Shown: piece after piece, positions 9,966-18,835 of the stretch
Layout: every line of letters starts with the position of its first letter
How positions within the stretch are numbered: position 1 is the first letter of the stretch
Origin: an uncultured Bacilli bacterium
GTDB lineage: Bacteria; Bacillota_I; Bacilli_A; RF39; UBA660
Assembly (NCBI GenBank): GCA_947589515.1
Contig: CANQBE010000011.1
Coordinates: forward strand, 1-33,889
Length of the DNA stretch: 33,889 nt
Direction of reading: 5' to 3'
The notes under the pieces: model-generated
Database searches by the model: none
Seen by the model: the letters and a program-made list of their open reading frames with translations, nothing else
Told to the model about the DNA's origin: nothing
Program-made: the position numbers and the translations under genes

Positions 9966-10619
9966 TTAATTACCTCCTTTAGTCTTTTTAGCAGGAAGAA
10001 TTTCTCCTTTATAAATCCATACTTTGACACCAATTTTACCAAAAGTTGTATCTGCTTCACTAATAGCATAATCGATATCTGCTCTTAAAGTATGAAGAGG
10101 AATTGTTCCTTCTGTATATCCTTCGCTACGAGCCATATCTGCTCCACCTAAACGTCCAGATACTAATGTCTTAATACCCTTTGCTCCAGCTTTCATAGCA
10201 TTACGGATTGCTCTTTTTTGAGCCATTCTGAATGATGCACGATTTTCAATTTGTGCTGCAATAGAATCTGCAACGATTTGTGCATTGATATCAGGTTTTT
10301 TAATATCTACAATTGAGATTTGAATATCTTCGTTTACTAACTTAGATAAATCTTTTTTCATTACTTCGATCTGTTCACCACCACGACCGATGATAACACC
10401 AGGTTTTGATGTATGAACAATTACTTCACATCTTTTAGAATTTCTTTCGATTTGAACTTTACTGATACCATTTGTTTTTTGATTTTTTTCAAAATATTCA
10501 CGAATCTTAACATCATTTCCTAAATATTTAGAAAAGTCATTTTTACCAGCGTACCATTTTGAGTCCCAATCTTTGTTAATTCCAAGTCTTAGTCCATTAG
10601 GATTTACCTTTTGACCCAT
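9966..10619 (-). CDS. rpsC: 30S ribosomal protein S3
   Basis: S3 of 217 aa, starting [20 protein letters not shown]. The N-terminal half holds a KH type-2 domain with the GXXG loop in [19 protein letters not shown]; the C-terminal half contains [20 protein letters not shown] and the [20 protein letters not shown] region. S3 forms the mRNA entry helicase with S4 and S5. Complete. Confidence 0.97.
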   Translation of the reverse strand: MGQKVNPNGLRLGINKDWDSKWYAGKNDFSKYLGNDVKIREYFEKNQKTNGISKVQIERNSKRCEVIVHTSKPGVIIGRGGEQIEVMKKDLSKLVNEDIQISIVDIKKPDINAQIVADSIAAQIENRASFRMAQKRAIRNAMKAGAKGIKTLVSGRLGGADMARSEGYTEGTIPLHTLRADIDYAISEADTTFGKIGVKVWIYKGEILPAKKTKGGN

Positions 10620-10639
10620 ATTCTTAACCCTCCTTTTGC

Positions 10640-10972
10640 CTACTTAGTTGCCACAACAATGACGATGTGACTTGTTCTTTTATCATTATGTCCAATGTGA
10701 CTACGAGAGTCAAACATATGTCTCTTCATCACTGGACCAGCATCTACTCTTGCTTCTTTTACAAATAACTCTTCTTGTTTTGCACCATTATTGTTTACAG
10801 CATTAGCGATTGCAGATTCAAGAACTTTCTTTGTAAGACGAGCAGGCTTTTTATTCATATTGTTTAAGATGTTTAATGCATCGTTAACACTTTTACCACG
10901 AATTAAATCTACAACTAAACGAGCTTTAATAGGTGATACTCTAAGAGTTTTTGCGATTGCTCTTGCTTCCAT
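10640..10972 (-). CDS. rplV: 50S ribosomal protein L22
   Basis: L22 of 110 aa. The start contains [20 protein letters not shown], and the long beta-hairpin that lines the exit tunnel spans [20 protein letters not shown]. It is located between rpsS and rpsC and is ordinary in length. Confidence 0.97.
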   Translation of the reverse strand: MEARAIAKTLRVSPIKARLVVDLIRGKSVNDALNILNNMNKKPARLTKKVLESAIANAVNNNGAKQEELFVKEARVDAGPVMKRHMFDSRSHIGHNDKRTSHIVIVVATK

Positions 10973-10991
10973 ATTTTTCTCCTCCTAGTCA

Positions 10992-11261
10992 CTATTTATC
11001 TTTATTGTCGCCGTGTCCACCAAACTTACGAGTTTGTGAAAATTCTCCAAGTTTGTGTCCTACCATATCTTCAGTAACATATACAGGAATAAATTCTTTT
11101 CCATTATGTACTGCAAATGTGTGTCCGATAAAAGCAGGATAGATTGTTGAACGACGAGACCATGTTTTGATGACTTCTTTTTTACCAGTTTCATTTAATT
11201 TTTCAACCTTTGCAAGTAATCTTTCGAATACATAAGGTTTTTTCTTTGAACTTCTTGCCAT
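10992..11261 (-). CDS. rpsS: 30S ribosomal protein S19
   Basis: S19 of 89 aa, with the conserved core [20 protein letters not shown] and [16 protein letters not shown]. It forms the 30S head with S13 close to the A-site tRNA. It is 14 nt after rplB and 19 nt before rplV. Confidence 0.97.
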   Translation of the reverse strand: MARSSKKKPYVFERLLAKVEKLNETGKKEVIKTWSRRSTIYPAFIGHTFAVHNGKEFIPVYVTEDMVGHKLGEFSQTRKFGGHGDNKDK

Positions 11262-11275
11262 TTTTATTTTCCTCC

Positions 11276-12106
11276 CTACTTACTATTACGACGACGTACG
11301 ATAAATTTATCAGACGCTTTATTATTTCTTGTCTTATATCCAAGTGCTGGTTTACCCCAAGGAGTAACAGGTCCTTTACGACCAACTGGTGCACGACCTT
11401 CACCACCACCATGTGGGTGATCATTAGGGTTCATAACAGAACCACGAACCGTTGGACGAATTCCTAAATGACGAGTACGTCCTGCTTTACCTAATCTAAC
11501 TAAGTTTTGATCCTCGTTTCCAACTTCACCAACAGTAGCATAACAAGTTCCTAAAATTAATCTTTGTTCACCACTTGATAATCTAACCATTACGTAGTTT
11601 CCTTCACGACCAAGGATTTGAGCACTTGCTCCAGCACTACGTGCTAATTCTCCACCTTTACCTGGGCGAAGTTCGATATTATGAATCATAGTACCTACTG
11701 GGATATTCATAATAGGAAGTGCATTTCCTACTCTAATATCTGCATTTTCTCCTGATACAATAATATCTCCAACACTCAATTTTTTTGGAGCGATGATATA
11801 TCTCTTTTCACCATCGTTATAATGAATTAATGCAATATTTGCTGTTCTATTTGGATCGTATTCAATACTAGCAACTTTTCCAGGAATATCATATTTATTT
11901 CTTTTAAAGTCAATTACACGATATTTTCTTTTTGCTCCGCCACCTTGATGTCTTACTGTAATTCTTCCTTGATTGTTACGACCACCGTTTTTCTTTAAGC
12001 TTACTACTAGACTTTTTTCAGATGTTTTCTTCGTGATTTCTGAATTGATTAAAACGCTTCTTTTTCTTTGTCCAGGAGTATTAGGCTTATAGTTTCTTAC
12101 TGACAT
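11276..12106 (-). CDS. rplB: 50S ribosomal protein L2
   Basis: L2 of 276 aa, with an N-terminal OB fold, an SH3-like barrel and the extended C-terminus reaching the peptidyl-transferase region. The signature [20 protein letters not shown] carries the conserved histidine implicated in subunit association and peptide transfer, followed by the basic tail. Standard S10-operon position between rplW and rpsS. Confidence 0.97.
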   Translation of the reverse strand: MSVRNYKPNTPGQRKRSVLINSEITKKTSEKSLVVSLKKNGGRNNQGRITVRHQGGGAKRKYRVIDFKRNKYDIPGKVASIEYDPNRTANIALIHYNDGEKRYIIAPKKLSVGDIIVSGENADIRVGNALPIMNIPVGTMIHNIELRPGKGGELARSAGASAQILGREGNYVMVRLSSGEQRLILGTCYATVGEVGNEDQNLVRLGKAGRTRHLGIRPTVRGSVMNPNDHPHGGGEGRAPVGRKGPVTPWGKPALGYKTRNNKASDKFIVRRRNSK

Positions 12107-12120
12107 GAGTAACCCTCCTT

Positions 12121-12405
12121 TTAATTAAGTTCTATTGTTTGTCCTTCCGCTAGTGTTACAATAGCTTTTTTAGAACGATTTGTAAGTCCAGCGTAACGGC
12201 CAACTCTTCTTTTCTTTGGTTTTACGTTTAAAGTACGAATGTCTTGTACTTTTACTTTAAATAATTTTTCAATTGCTTGTTTGATTTCTGTTTTATTTGC
12301 CTTGGAATCAACTTTAAAAACATATTGTCCTCTTTGTTGACCTAAGTTAGCAGCTTTTTCAGTAATTACTGGCGCTTTGACAATTTCTAAATATTTAATA
12401 TCCAT
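12121..12405 (-). CDS. rplW: 50S ribosomal protein L23
   Basis: L23 of 94 aa, with [15 protein letters not shown] near the start, [20 protein letters not shown] in the middle and the RNA-binding loop [20 protein letters not shown]. It is the docking site for trigger factor and SRP at the tunnel exit. Its start shares one base with the rplD stop. Confidence 0.97.
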   Translation of the reverse strand: MDIKYLEIVKAPVITEKAANLGQQRGQYVFKVDSKANKTEIKQAIEKLFKVKVQDIRTLNVKPKKRRVGRYAGLTNRSKKAIVTLAEGQTIELN

Positions 12406-13001
12406 TATTTAAGCACCTCCTCAATGCTTGCTAATCCTTCTTTAGTAGTTAATACACAATCAGCATAACTTAAATCTAAAACATTTAATTCGTTTGCTTC
12501 AATTAAAGCAATATTTCTTAAATTGCGAGATGCAAGAATTAAATTTTCATCTAATTCGTTCACAACAATTAAAACTTTTTTATCAGCAAGTTCTAATGTA
12601 TTTAGCATAGTAATCATTTCTTTTGTTTTTGGTGTAGCTAAACTGAAAGAATCAACTACTACTAATTGTTTGTTATTGTATACATTTAAGAATGCTGTTT
12701 GTAATGCTAATTTTCTTTCTTTACGATTTTGTTTCTTTGAGTAATCTCTTGGAACTGGAGTACCATATCTTCCTCCACCTACCCATTGAACACTACGGAT
12801 AGATCCTTGACGAGCATGTCCTGTTCCTTTTTGACGCCATGGTTTTCTTCCACCACCGCTTACTTCACTACGATTTTTTGTTGAATGTGTTCCTTGTCTT
12901 AATGATGCTCTTTGTAAAATGATGGCATCATATAAAACTTTATCATTTGGTTCAATACTAAGTAAATCTTTATTTAATTTTACGTCCTTTAGTTTTTCCA
13001 T
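12405..13001 (-). CDS. rplD: 50S ribosomal protein L4
   Basis: L4 of 198 aa. The tunnel loop is seen as GGGRKPWRQKGTGHARQGSI about residues 50-69, followed by the globular domain. L4 is the autorepressor of the S10 operon in gamma-proteobacteria, and L4-linked leaders are predicted in Firmicutes; the leader at 14192-14318 is the place to look for such control. Overlaps rplW by one base. Confidence 0.97.
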   Translation of the reverse strand: MEKLKDVKLNKDLLSIEPNDKVLYDAIILQRASLRQGTHSTKNRSEVSGGGRKPWRQKGTGHARQGSIRSVQWVGGGRYGTPVPRDYSKKQNRKERKLALQTAFLNVYNNKQLVVVDSFSLATPKTKEMITMLNTLELADKKVLIVVNELDENLILASRNLRNIALIEANELNVLDLSYADCVLTTKEGLASIEEVLK

Positions 13002-13053
13002 CTTTAATTCCTCCTTTCACCACAATTTCTAAATTCATTTTATATCGTGATGA

Positions 13054-13857
13054 TTATTCGCTTACTTCTTCTTGAGTTTCTTCAGTTACTTCAGTTTCTA
13101 CTGTTTCTTCTGTTTGATTTTCTTCTGTAGTTTCTACTGCTTCAGATTCAATCTCTTCTTGTTCTACAGTATCAACTGGTGTTTCGCTAACTTCAACATA
13201 AGACATAAATTCTTCTGTTTCATTTACCTGTTCACCTTTTTTAACTGATGTTCTAATCATAACTAAAGATTTTTTAGGACCTGGTACATTACCTTTGATT
13301 AAGATAACGTTATTTTCTAAATCAACATCTACAACTTCAAGATTTTGAATCGTACATGCTACATTACCCATATGACCTGGTAATTTTTTACCTTTTAATA
13401 CGTGCATTGGTAACAATGTACCTAATGAACCAACACCTCTATGGTATTGAGAACCGTGACCCATTGGTCCACGAGATTGGTTGTAACGTTTAATTACACC
13501 TTGGAAACCTTTTCCTTTGCTAACACCACTTACATCAACGATTTCTCCTTTTGTAAAGATACTAGCATCGATTACTTGACCTAATGTGTAATCGCTTACA
13601 TTGACTCCTCTAATCTCTCTTAAGAAGCGCTTAGGTTCCGTATTTGCTTTGTTTGTATGACCAGTTTTTGCTTTATTGCTTACTTTTGATCTTACTGTTT
13701 CACATCCTAATTGGATGGCATCATATCCGTCTTTTTCCACTGTCTTAATTTGTGTTACGACATTTGGTTCTACTTCAATGACAGTAACAGGAATTAACTT
13801 ACCACTTTTGGTAAATACTTGAGTCATTCCTATCTTTTTCCCTAAGATTCCTTTCAT
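13054..13857 (-). CDS. rplC: 50S ribosomal protein L3 with acidic C-terminal tail
   Basis: L3, here 267 aa against the usual length of about 205-220. The core (residues 1 to about 210) is typical: [15 protein letters not shown] at the start, [20 protein letters not shown] and the [20 protein letters not shown] loop near the peptidyl-transferase centre. Beyond the core is an extension of roughly 50 residues, almost only Glu, Thr, Val, Gln and Ser, with an imprecise TEE/TEETVE repeat. The tail must be surface-exposed and disordered. L3 identity is certain; the role of the tail is unknown. Confidence 0.96.
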   Translation of the reverse strand: MKGILGKKIGMTQVFTKSGKLIPVTVIEVEPNVVTQIKTVEKDGYDAIQLGCETVRSKVSNKAKTGHTNKANTEPKRFLREIRGVNVSDYTLGQVIDASIFTKGEIVDVSGVSKGKGFQGVIKRYNQSRGPMGHGSQYHRGVGSLGTLLPMHVLKGKKLPGHMGNVACTIQNLEVVDVDLENNVILIKGNVPGPKKSLVMIRTSVKKGEQVNETEEFMSYVEVSETPVDTVEQEEIESEAVETTEENQTEETVETEVTEETQEEVSE

Positions 13858-13873
13858 TTTGTTTTCCTCCTAA

Positions 13874-14191
13874 TTAATTTTGTTCTACTTTGATTTGGAT
13901 ATCAACACCACTTGGTAAATCTAAATGTGCTAATGCATCAATAGTTTCCTTACTTGGGTTCTTGACATCAATTAATCTCTTATGTGTACGCATTTCAAAT
14001 TGCTCACGGCTGTCTTTATATTTATGAACAGCTCTTAAAATAGTAAATTTTTCAATTTCTGTTGGAAGTGGTACTGGTCCACTGATTTCTCCTCCAGATC
14101 TTTTTACTGTCTCCACTATTTTCTTTGCAGCATTGTCTAGAATTCTATGATCATATGCTTTTAATCTAATGCGAACTTTGTCTTTTGACAT
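13874..14191 (-). CDS. rpsJ: 30S ribosomal protein S10
   Basis: S10 of 105 aa, first gene of the superoperon, with [20 protein letters not shown] at the start and the [15 protein letters not shown] loop; the C-terminus has [16 protein letters not shown]. Besides its ribosomal role in the 30S head, S10 is the partner of NusB in antitermination. GGGAGG lies 8 nt ahead of the ATG. The promoter and leader are upstream at 14192-14354. Confidence 0.97.
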   Translation of the reverse strand: MSKDKVRIRLKAYDHRILDNAAKKIVETVKRSGGEISGPVPLPTEIEKFTILRAVHKYKDSREQFEMRTHKRLIDVKNPSKETIDALAHLDLPSGVDIQIKVEQN

Positions 14192-14318
14192 TTCGAATCC
14201 TCCCTTCGCCTATATCTAGTATAGACTTGCTCCGTGTAAAAAACCTGATTTCCCTTTTTAAAGTTTTAACAACTTAACCGGGTGTATCAGCAACCTCACA
14301 CATCTAAGCAGCCACACA
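14192..14318 (-). promoter_or_regulatory. S10 operon 5' leader
   Basis: About 125 nt of untranslated RNA expected between the promoter and rpsJ. On the minus strand it can form an imperfect long-range stem between AACTGTGTG near the 5' end and CACCCGGTT, and a small AAGTT/AACTT hairpin further down. No terminator-like U-tract follows the stems. This could be an autoregulatory (L4-type) leader; the match to a known family is not established. Confidence 0.35.
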
Positions 14319-14324
14319 GTTAAA

Positions 14325-14354
14325 AGTATAACACAGTTTTAATAAGAAAAGCAA
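14325..14354 (-). promoter_or_regulatory. sigma-A promoter of the ribosomal superoperon
   Basis: On the minus strand TTGCTT (14349-14354) and TATACT (14325-14330) are 18 nt apart, with a TG dinucleotide making an extended -10 (TGTTATACT). The start point should be near 14318. It lies immediately after the terminator of the upstream gene pair. Confidence 0.7.
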
Positions 14355-14378
14355 GCATTTTTTTAAGAAATAATAAAT

Positions 14379-14409
14379 AAAAAAAAGAAAAAGGAATTGT
14401 CATTTTCCT
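14379..14409 (-). terminator. intrinsic terminator after the 608-aa gene
   Basis: AGGAA (14405-14409 on the complementary strand) pairs with TTCCT (14392-14396), with an 8-nt loop, followed on the minus strand by a run of T broken once by C (14379-14391). The stem is short but the U-tract is strong. It overlaps the stop codon of the gene and separates it from the S10 promoter. Confidence 0.55.
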
Positions 14410-16234
14410 ATTTTCTATATTTTTCCAATTTTTTAACTTCTTCTTGAGAATAAAAAGATGGTTTAATTAATTGTTCTAAAGAAACAGATAGATTGGTAAC
14501 TCTTGCTTTTGGGATAATGACACCATCTAAAATATAACTAAAATCTGTTTCTTTCATAGAACATCCTGTAAAATCGATTTGATTAGTACAAGCATAATTA
14601 CTATGTACTCTATCCAATAGATAAGAGTCTAATAACGAGTCAGATATAAAGAAAGAATCTTTATCTAAAACAGAAGCCTTTAAATTATGATTTTCCATAA
14701 CTTCTAATCCCACCAACTTAGAAAGTAAAATTCTCTTGGTTAAATTAAAATCAGCATTCAAGATGTCTGGTTTATCTTGCATGCACTTCTCCAATCCAAT
14801 TTCAACAAAACTATCTATTTTTTGTTGTAAATTTTCTTCTTGAAGTAGACTTAAATCCTTAAAAGTACTGATAGGAAAATTCATTTTTTCTAAAATATCT
14901 AAATTAGCTAATAATAAAGAGAAATCCGTAAGTAAAAATTGCTTATTAGAAATACTGCGAAGATTGACCTTTTTCTCCAATAAAACCTTAATATTCTGTT
15001 CTAAATTAGAAAAGACAGAAGGAGAAGAAAATAACTCTTCATTTTCATGTACTAACTCGGTCGTAATATACTCTTTCTTAATAAAATCCATTATCTTACG
15101 AATAGTAGAGAGCTTAGTCTTTGTACAAAGCCACATGCATTTTTCATTAGATTCAAAAATCTTTCCTAAATTCATCATTTTTTCTTCTACATCATTTAAA
15201 GGTTCTTGCATTAACTGTTGTTGAAGTTCTTGATCTAAATTAGTAAAATTGATACCCAAACTTTGAAAATATATAACGAAATTCATTTTAGAATTTTGCA
15301 TTTGATAACGATACTCTTGATCTAATTTTTCATAATAAATTTGATTATGTTCATTAATATATTTTAAACATAATACTTTTAAATCTTCCTCCAAAATCTT
15401 ATTCAAAATGGCATCAATATTCGTAATTTCTTCTTTTACACTATTTTGTTTTAACAAATTAATCAATAAGGTATAATAACTAAGTTTTCTTTCTTTCTCA
15501 CGATAAAATTGTGTTTTCTTTTTTTCTAAATCAACATAATATTGATATACAGAATCTACCACTTGAATTACAGGACCCCAGTTTAAACTTATTGCATCAT
15601 AATCGATTTTTTGTAATAACTCAGCATGCGCACGAACAGTTTGAAAAAAGGAATCAACAGACTTTAAAAGAAGGAAATGATCTAAGCAATCGATATATTT
15701 TTCTTCTTTGATTTGCTTTAAACATTGAATGAGTAGATAAAAAGTATCTAATTCCTTTTTGCTACGAATAAAAATACAATAATTGGCTTCCTTTAACTGA
15801 TTTTCTAATTCTTGTTTTAAACAAAGAAAAATAGGACTTTGTTCTGGATCTTTTTGTTTTTCTAATTGAGGAATCATATTGTCATATAATTCCATAAAAG
15901 AATCTGGTAAGTGATAAAGAGTATGTATAATCTTACTGTCTTGATTATCTGATAATAAACAATCTCTATAAAGTTTTGAATTCAAAGATCTCAATTGAAC
16001 CATTTTTTGCAACAAATTATCAAATATAGCATCTGGATTTTGCTGCAATAAAAATAAGAATAAATAATCTCCTAGACTAGAATTTAGTAAACAAGAGGTA
16101 TCTTTAGAATTATAGTCTTGGAAAAAAATAGAAAAATATTCAAAATAACTAGCATTGATATCCAATTGTAATTTAGATAATTTATCTTTTCTATCTTCTA
16201 TTTCTAAAATTAAGTTGTTTAACGTTTCTTCCAT
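14408..16234 (-). CDS. uncharacterised helical protein, 608 aa
   Basis: No family recognised. The product is mostly alpha-helical, rich in Leu, Lys, Glu and Gln, with coiled-coil-like stretches such as MEETLNNLILEIEDRKDKL at the start, and no signal peptide or membrane segment. Near the C-terminus is a more globular part (ACTNQIDFTGCSMKETDFSY, then GVIIPKARVTNLSVSLEQL). I chose ATG at 16234 because AAGGTGA sits 6 nt upstream; a GTG at 16243 would overlap the previous stop by 4 nt (GTGA) and is the alternative. Coupling to the 321-aa gene upstream suggests the two products act together. Confidence 0.75.
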   Translation of the reverse strand: MEETLNNLILEIEDRKDKLSKLQLDINASYFEYFSIFFQDYNSKDTSCLLNSSLGDYLFLFLLQQNPDAIFDNLLQKMVQLRSLNSKLYRDCLLSDNQDSKIIHTLYHLPDSFMELYDNMIPQLEKQKDPEQSPIFLCLKQELENQLKEANYCIFIRSKKELDTFYLLIQCLKQIKEEKYIDCLDHFLLLKSVDSFFQTVRAHAELLQKIDYDAISLNWGPVIQVVDSVYQYYVDLEKKKTQFYREKERKLSYYTLLINLLKQNSVKEEITNIDAILNKILEEDLKVLCLKYINEHNQIYYEKLDQEYRYQMQNSKMNFVIYFQSLGINFTNLDQELQQQLMQEPLNDVEEKMMNLGKIFESNEKCMWLCTKTKLSTIRKIMDFIKKEYITTELVHENEELFSSPSVFSNLEQNIKVLLEKKVNLRSISNKQFLLTDFSLLLANLDILEKMNFPISTFKDLSLLQEENLQQKIDSFVEIGLEKCMQDKPDILNADFNLTKRILLSKLVGLEVMENHNLKASVLDKDSFFISDSLLDSYLLDRVHSNYACTNQIDFTGCSMKETDFSYILDGVIIPKARVTNLSVSLEQLIKPSFYSQEEVKKLEKYRK

Positions 16235-16239
16235 AGGTA

Positions 16240-17205
16240 TCACCTTATTTTTTTCTTTATCGTTTTCACAATATTCTTTTCTTCTAAACTTTGCATTAAG
16301 CGATTTTTAATTTCTTCCTGTACGAGTAAATAATTTTCATCTGTTAACTGATTTAAAATGTTAGGCTTTATATTTTTATAATAGGAAATTCTATTTTCTA
16401 ATGATTGCAAGTAACCATTGTCACTATTCACTTTCTTAACAAAAATATCAAGAATAATATAGATATCTTTCGCTAGCCTTTCAAAAATCACTCTTGTTTT
16501 AAAATCTTTTACTTCAGATATCCCATTAATCACATTATGAGTTCTTGATAAAAACTTAACATTTTTAAAAGTACCATTTTCAATAGATAAGAGTAATTCA
16601 TGAAAAGAAGGATAATATTCTTTAGGGATGGAATAAAGATCATTTTCAGCATAAATAGAACCATTATGTGTCGTTAAAAAGATTAATTTATTTTTAGTAG
16701 GTGTAAACGATACAATATCATGTTCTTCATAGCAAACAACCTCATCAATCATATGAATTAAATTTTGAATCGAAAGAATTTCCTGATTGACTTCTTCTAT
16801 AAATTCAAGTTCTATTTCATCTTGTTTGAGTACTTCGAAATCATAAATTTCTTTATATAATTCCAATTTTATTCGATAGATTATATTCATATAATTTTTA
16901 TTTTCTTTTACAGGAAGATTTTGTTTAATAACTTCTAATTGTTCTTCTTTAGTTACTGCTAATTTTAAATTTTCTAATAAATTAGCATAATAATAAACAT
17001 ATTCTTCTATTTGTTCTTCATCCACTGTATCTACTTGAGAATTTTCAAATGACTCCATAGCAGATAAATGACTACAAGTAAGAGGAGTCTCCTGTAATTG
17101 ACTCATAGTTTCCAATTCTTTTCTCATTTGATAGGATACATGAATATTATGGCGTATAACGTTTTCTAAATCATCATCAGATACTGATTTTAAAAAATTT
17201 TGCAC
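16240..17205 (-). CDS. uncharacterised protein with RelE-like C-terminal region
   Basis: 321 aa, GTG start at 17205 with AGAAGGGA upstream. Residues 1-165 are helical and acidic without a recognised domain. Residues about 170-280 resemble the RelE/HigB toxin fold: KNKLIFLTTHNGSIYAENDL, then KNVKFLSRTHNVINGISEVK, FKTRVIFERLAKDIYIIL, DIFVKK and a basic helix NRISYYKN. In RelE proteins the matching strands read ELR, YRIFYF, FVKK. No antitoxin gene is evident, so a toxin role is not shown; the domain may be a structural relative. Its own promoter is at 17236-17264. Confidence 0.7.
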   Translation of the reverse strand: MQNFLKSVSDDDLENVIRHNIHVSYQMRKELETMSQLQETPLTCSHLSAMESFENSQVDTVDEEQIEEYVYYYANLLENLKLAVTKEEQLEVIKQNLPVKENKNYMNIIYRIKLELYKEIYDFEVLKQDEIELEFIEEVNQEILSIQNLIHMIDEVVCYEEHDIVSFTPTKNKLIFLTTHNGSIYAENDLYSIPKEYYPSFHELLLSIENGTFKNVKFLSRTHNVINGISEVKDFKTRVIFERLAKDIYIILDIFVKKVNSDNGYLQSLENRISYYKNIKPNILNQLTDENYLLVQEEIKNRLMQSLEEKNIVKTIKKKIR

Positions 17206-17235
17206 TAGGATCCCTTCTTTTTAAAATTTCTATGT

Positions 17236-17264
17236 ATTATATTATATTTTTAATCGATTTGCAA
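17236..17264 (-). promoter_or_regulatory. sigma-A promoter of the 321/608-aa pair
   Basis: On the minus strand TTGCAA (17259-17264) and TATAAT (17236-17241) with exactly 17 nt between. The expected start is near 17229, giving a leader of about 25 nt before the GTG at 17205. Confidence 0.75.
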
Positions 17265-17278
17265 GAAAAACATGGCAA

Positions 17279-17316
17279 CAAAAAAAGAAAATGATAATAT
17301 TTTTTAATCATTTTCT
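17279..17316 (-). terminator. intrinsic terminator after gpmI
   Basis: AGAAAATGAT and ATCATTTTCT form a perfect 10-bp stem (arms 17307-17316 and 17286-17295, loop 11 nt), followed on the minus strand by seven T. The upstream arm overlaps the gpmI stop codon. This closes the ATPase-gpmI transcription unit. Confidence 0.85.
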
Positions 17317-18818
17317 CTTTGGATAAGAGAAATACCTGTCATTTCTGGAGGAATCTCTAAATGCATGATATCTAAAATGGTTGGTGCGATATCACCTAAC
17401 TTACCATTTTTAACAGTATAGTCATTGCTACAAACAATAAATGGAACGGGATTAGTAGTATGTGAAGTAATCACATGATCATAATCATCTATCATAAATT
17501 CACAATTACCATGATCGGCTGTCACAATTAATAATCCACCTAATTCTTGTATTTTATCGTAAACTCTGCCTAAACATTCATCTACTTTTTCTACTGCAGT
17601 AATAGATGCCTCTAAATTACCAGTATGACCTACCATATCACAGTTAGCATAATTTAAAATTACTAAATCATAATCATTTTCAGTTAATTCTTTTAGTAAA
17701 GTATCGGTGACTTCCATAATACTCATTTCAGGTTTTAAGTCATACGTTGCTACTTTTGGAGAAGGTATTAAAATCTTTTTTTCATTTTCATAATCTACTT
17801 CTTTTCCACCATCAAAGAAAAAAGTAACATGTGCATATTTTTCAGTTTCCGCAATTCGTAATTGTTTTAATCCCTGTTTAGAAATCCATTCTCCTAAAAT
17901 ATTAGGAAGAGTAGGATCCTCAAAAGCATGAGAAGCAATGACCGATTCTACAACTGGTAACATGGTTACCACTTTTAAATTTTGAAACTTTTTAACATCC
18001 ATCTCTTGAAAATCAGGATTCGTCAACGCCGTTAAAATTTCTCGTAAACGATCCTTACGATAGTTAAATACAATCACTCCATCATTTTCTTCAATCATTC
18101 CATTTGTATCAAAAATGGTAGGAATCAAGAATTCATCCGTAATATTTTGCTGATAGCTATTACGAATAAATTCTAAAATAGAATACTGTTTAGGACCAAT
18201 ACCATTTACAATGACATCATATGCCTTTTTCAAACGGTCATAATTGTTATCACGATCCATTCCATAATATCTTCCCCCAATAGTCGCTATTTTCCCTAAC
18301 TGAAGTTCGATTAATTTATCTTCTACTTCTTTTAAGTATTGATAACAACTACAAGGTTCTACGTCTCTTCCATCGGTAAAAAGATGAAGATATAAATTCT
18401 CAATTTGATTTTGTTTACACAATTCCAAAAGAGCCATTAAATGTTGAATATGAGAATGTACACCACCATCACTAATTAATCCCATAATATGAAGTTTGGA
18501 ATGATTTTGTTTGGTATGTTCAATAACCTTTAAAATTTCCTGATTGGAAAAAAAGGTATTATTTTCGATACTGACATTAATTAATTCTTGAGGTTGATAT
18601 ACTAATCTTCCTGCACCTATATTCATATGACCTACTTCACTATTACCCATTTGTCCTTTTGGTAAACCTACTTGTTTTCCACTTGCATCCAAAGTAGAAT
18701 GAGGATAAATACTCCACAATTTATCTAAAGTTGGTTTTTTCGCAAGCTTTACAGCATTTCCTTTTTGTTCATCTCGTAACCCAAAGCCATCTAATATTGC
18801 TAGCAAAACTGGTTTCAT
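17304..18818 (-). CDS. gpmI: 2,3-bisphosphoglycerate-independent phosphoglycerate mutase
   Basis: Interconverts 3- and 2-phosphoglycerate in lower glycolysis, manganese-dependent alkaline phosphatase superfamily. 504 aa from ATG at 18818, chosen because GAGGGAA precedes it and the product then begins MKPVLLAILDGFGLRD as in the family. D10 and the nucleophile S60 (QMGNSEVGHMNIGAGR) are metal or phosphate ligands; RDVEPCS, YGMDRD and TADHGNCE carry the remaining active-site residues. It is 17 nt behind the DUF4143-type ATPase gene and shares its promoter; other glycolytic genes (pgk, tpiA) are about 11 kb away. Confidence 0.97.
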   Translation of the reverse strand: MKPVLLAILDGFGLRDEQKGNAVKLAKKPTLDKLWSIYPHSTLDASGKQVGLPKGQMGNSEVGHMNIGAGRLVYQPQELINVSIENNTFFSNQEILKVIEHTKQNHSKLHIMGLISDGGVHSHIQHLMALLELCKQNQIENLYLHLFTDGRDVEPCSCYQYLKEVEDKLIELQLGKIATIGGRYYGMDRDNNYDRLKKAYDVIVNGIGPKQYSILEFIRNSYQQNITDEFLIPTIFDTNGMIEENDGVIVFNYRKDRLREILTALTNPDFQEMDVKKFQNLKVVTMLPVVESVIASHAFEDPTLPNILGEWISKQGLKQLRIAETEKYAHVTFFFDGGKEVDYENEKKILIPSPKVATYDLKPEMSIMEVTDTLLKELTENDYDLVILNYANCDMVGHTGNLEASITAVEKVDECLGRVYDKIQELGGLLIVTADHGNCEFMIDDYDHVITSHTTNPVPFIVCSNDYTVKNGKLGDIAPTILDIMHLEIPPEMTGISLIQREND

Positions 18819-18835
18819 ATGATTCCCTCTTTCTT

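Noticed and set aside
14200..14240. A second promoter close to rpsJ (TTTACA and TAGATA, 16 nt apart)
   Set aside because: Weak -10 and it would start within or next to the ribosome binding site; the upstream extended -10 promoter explains transcription better.
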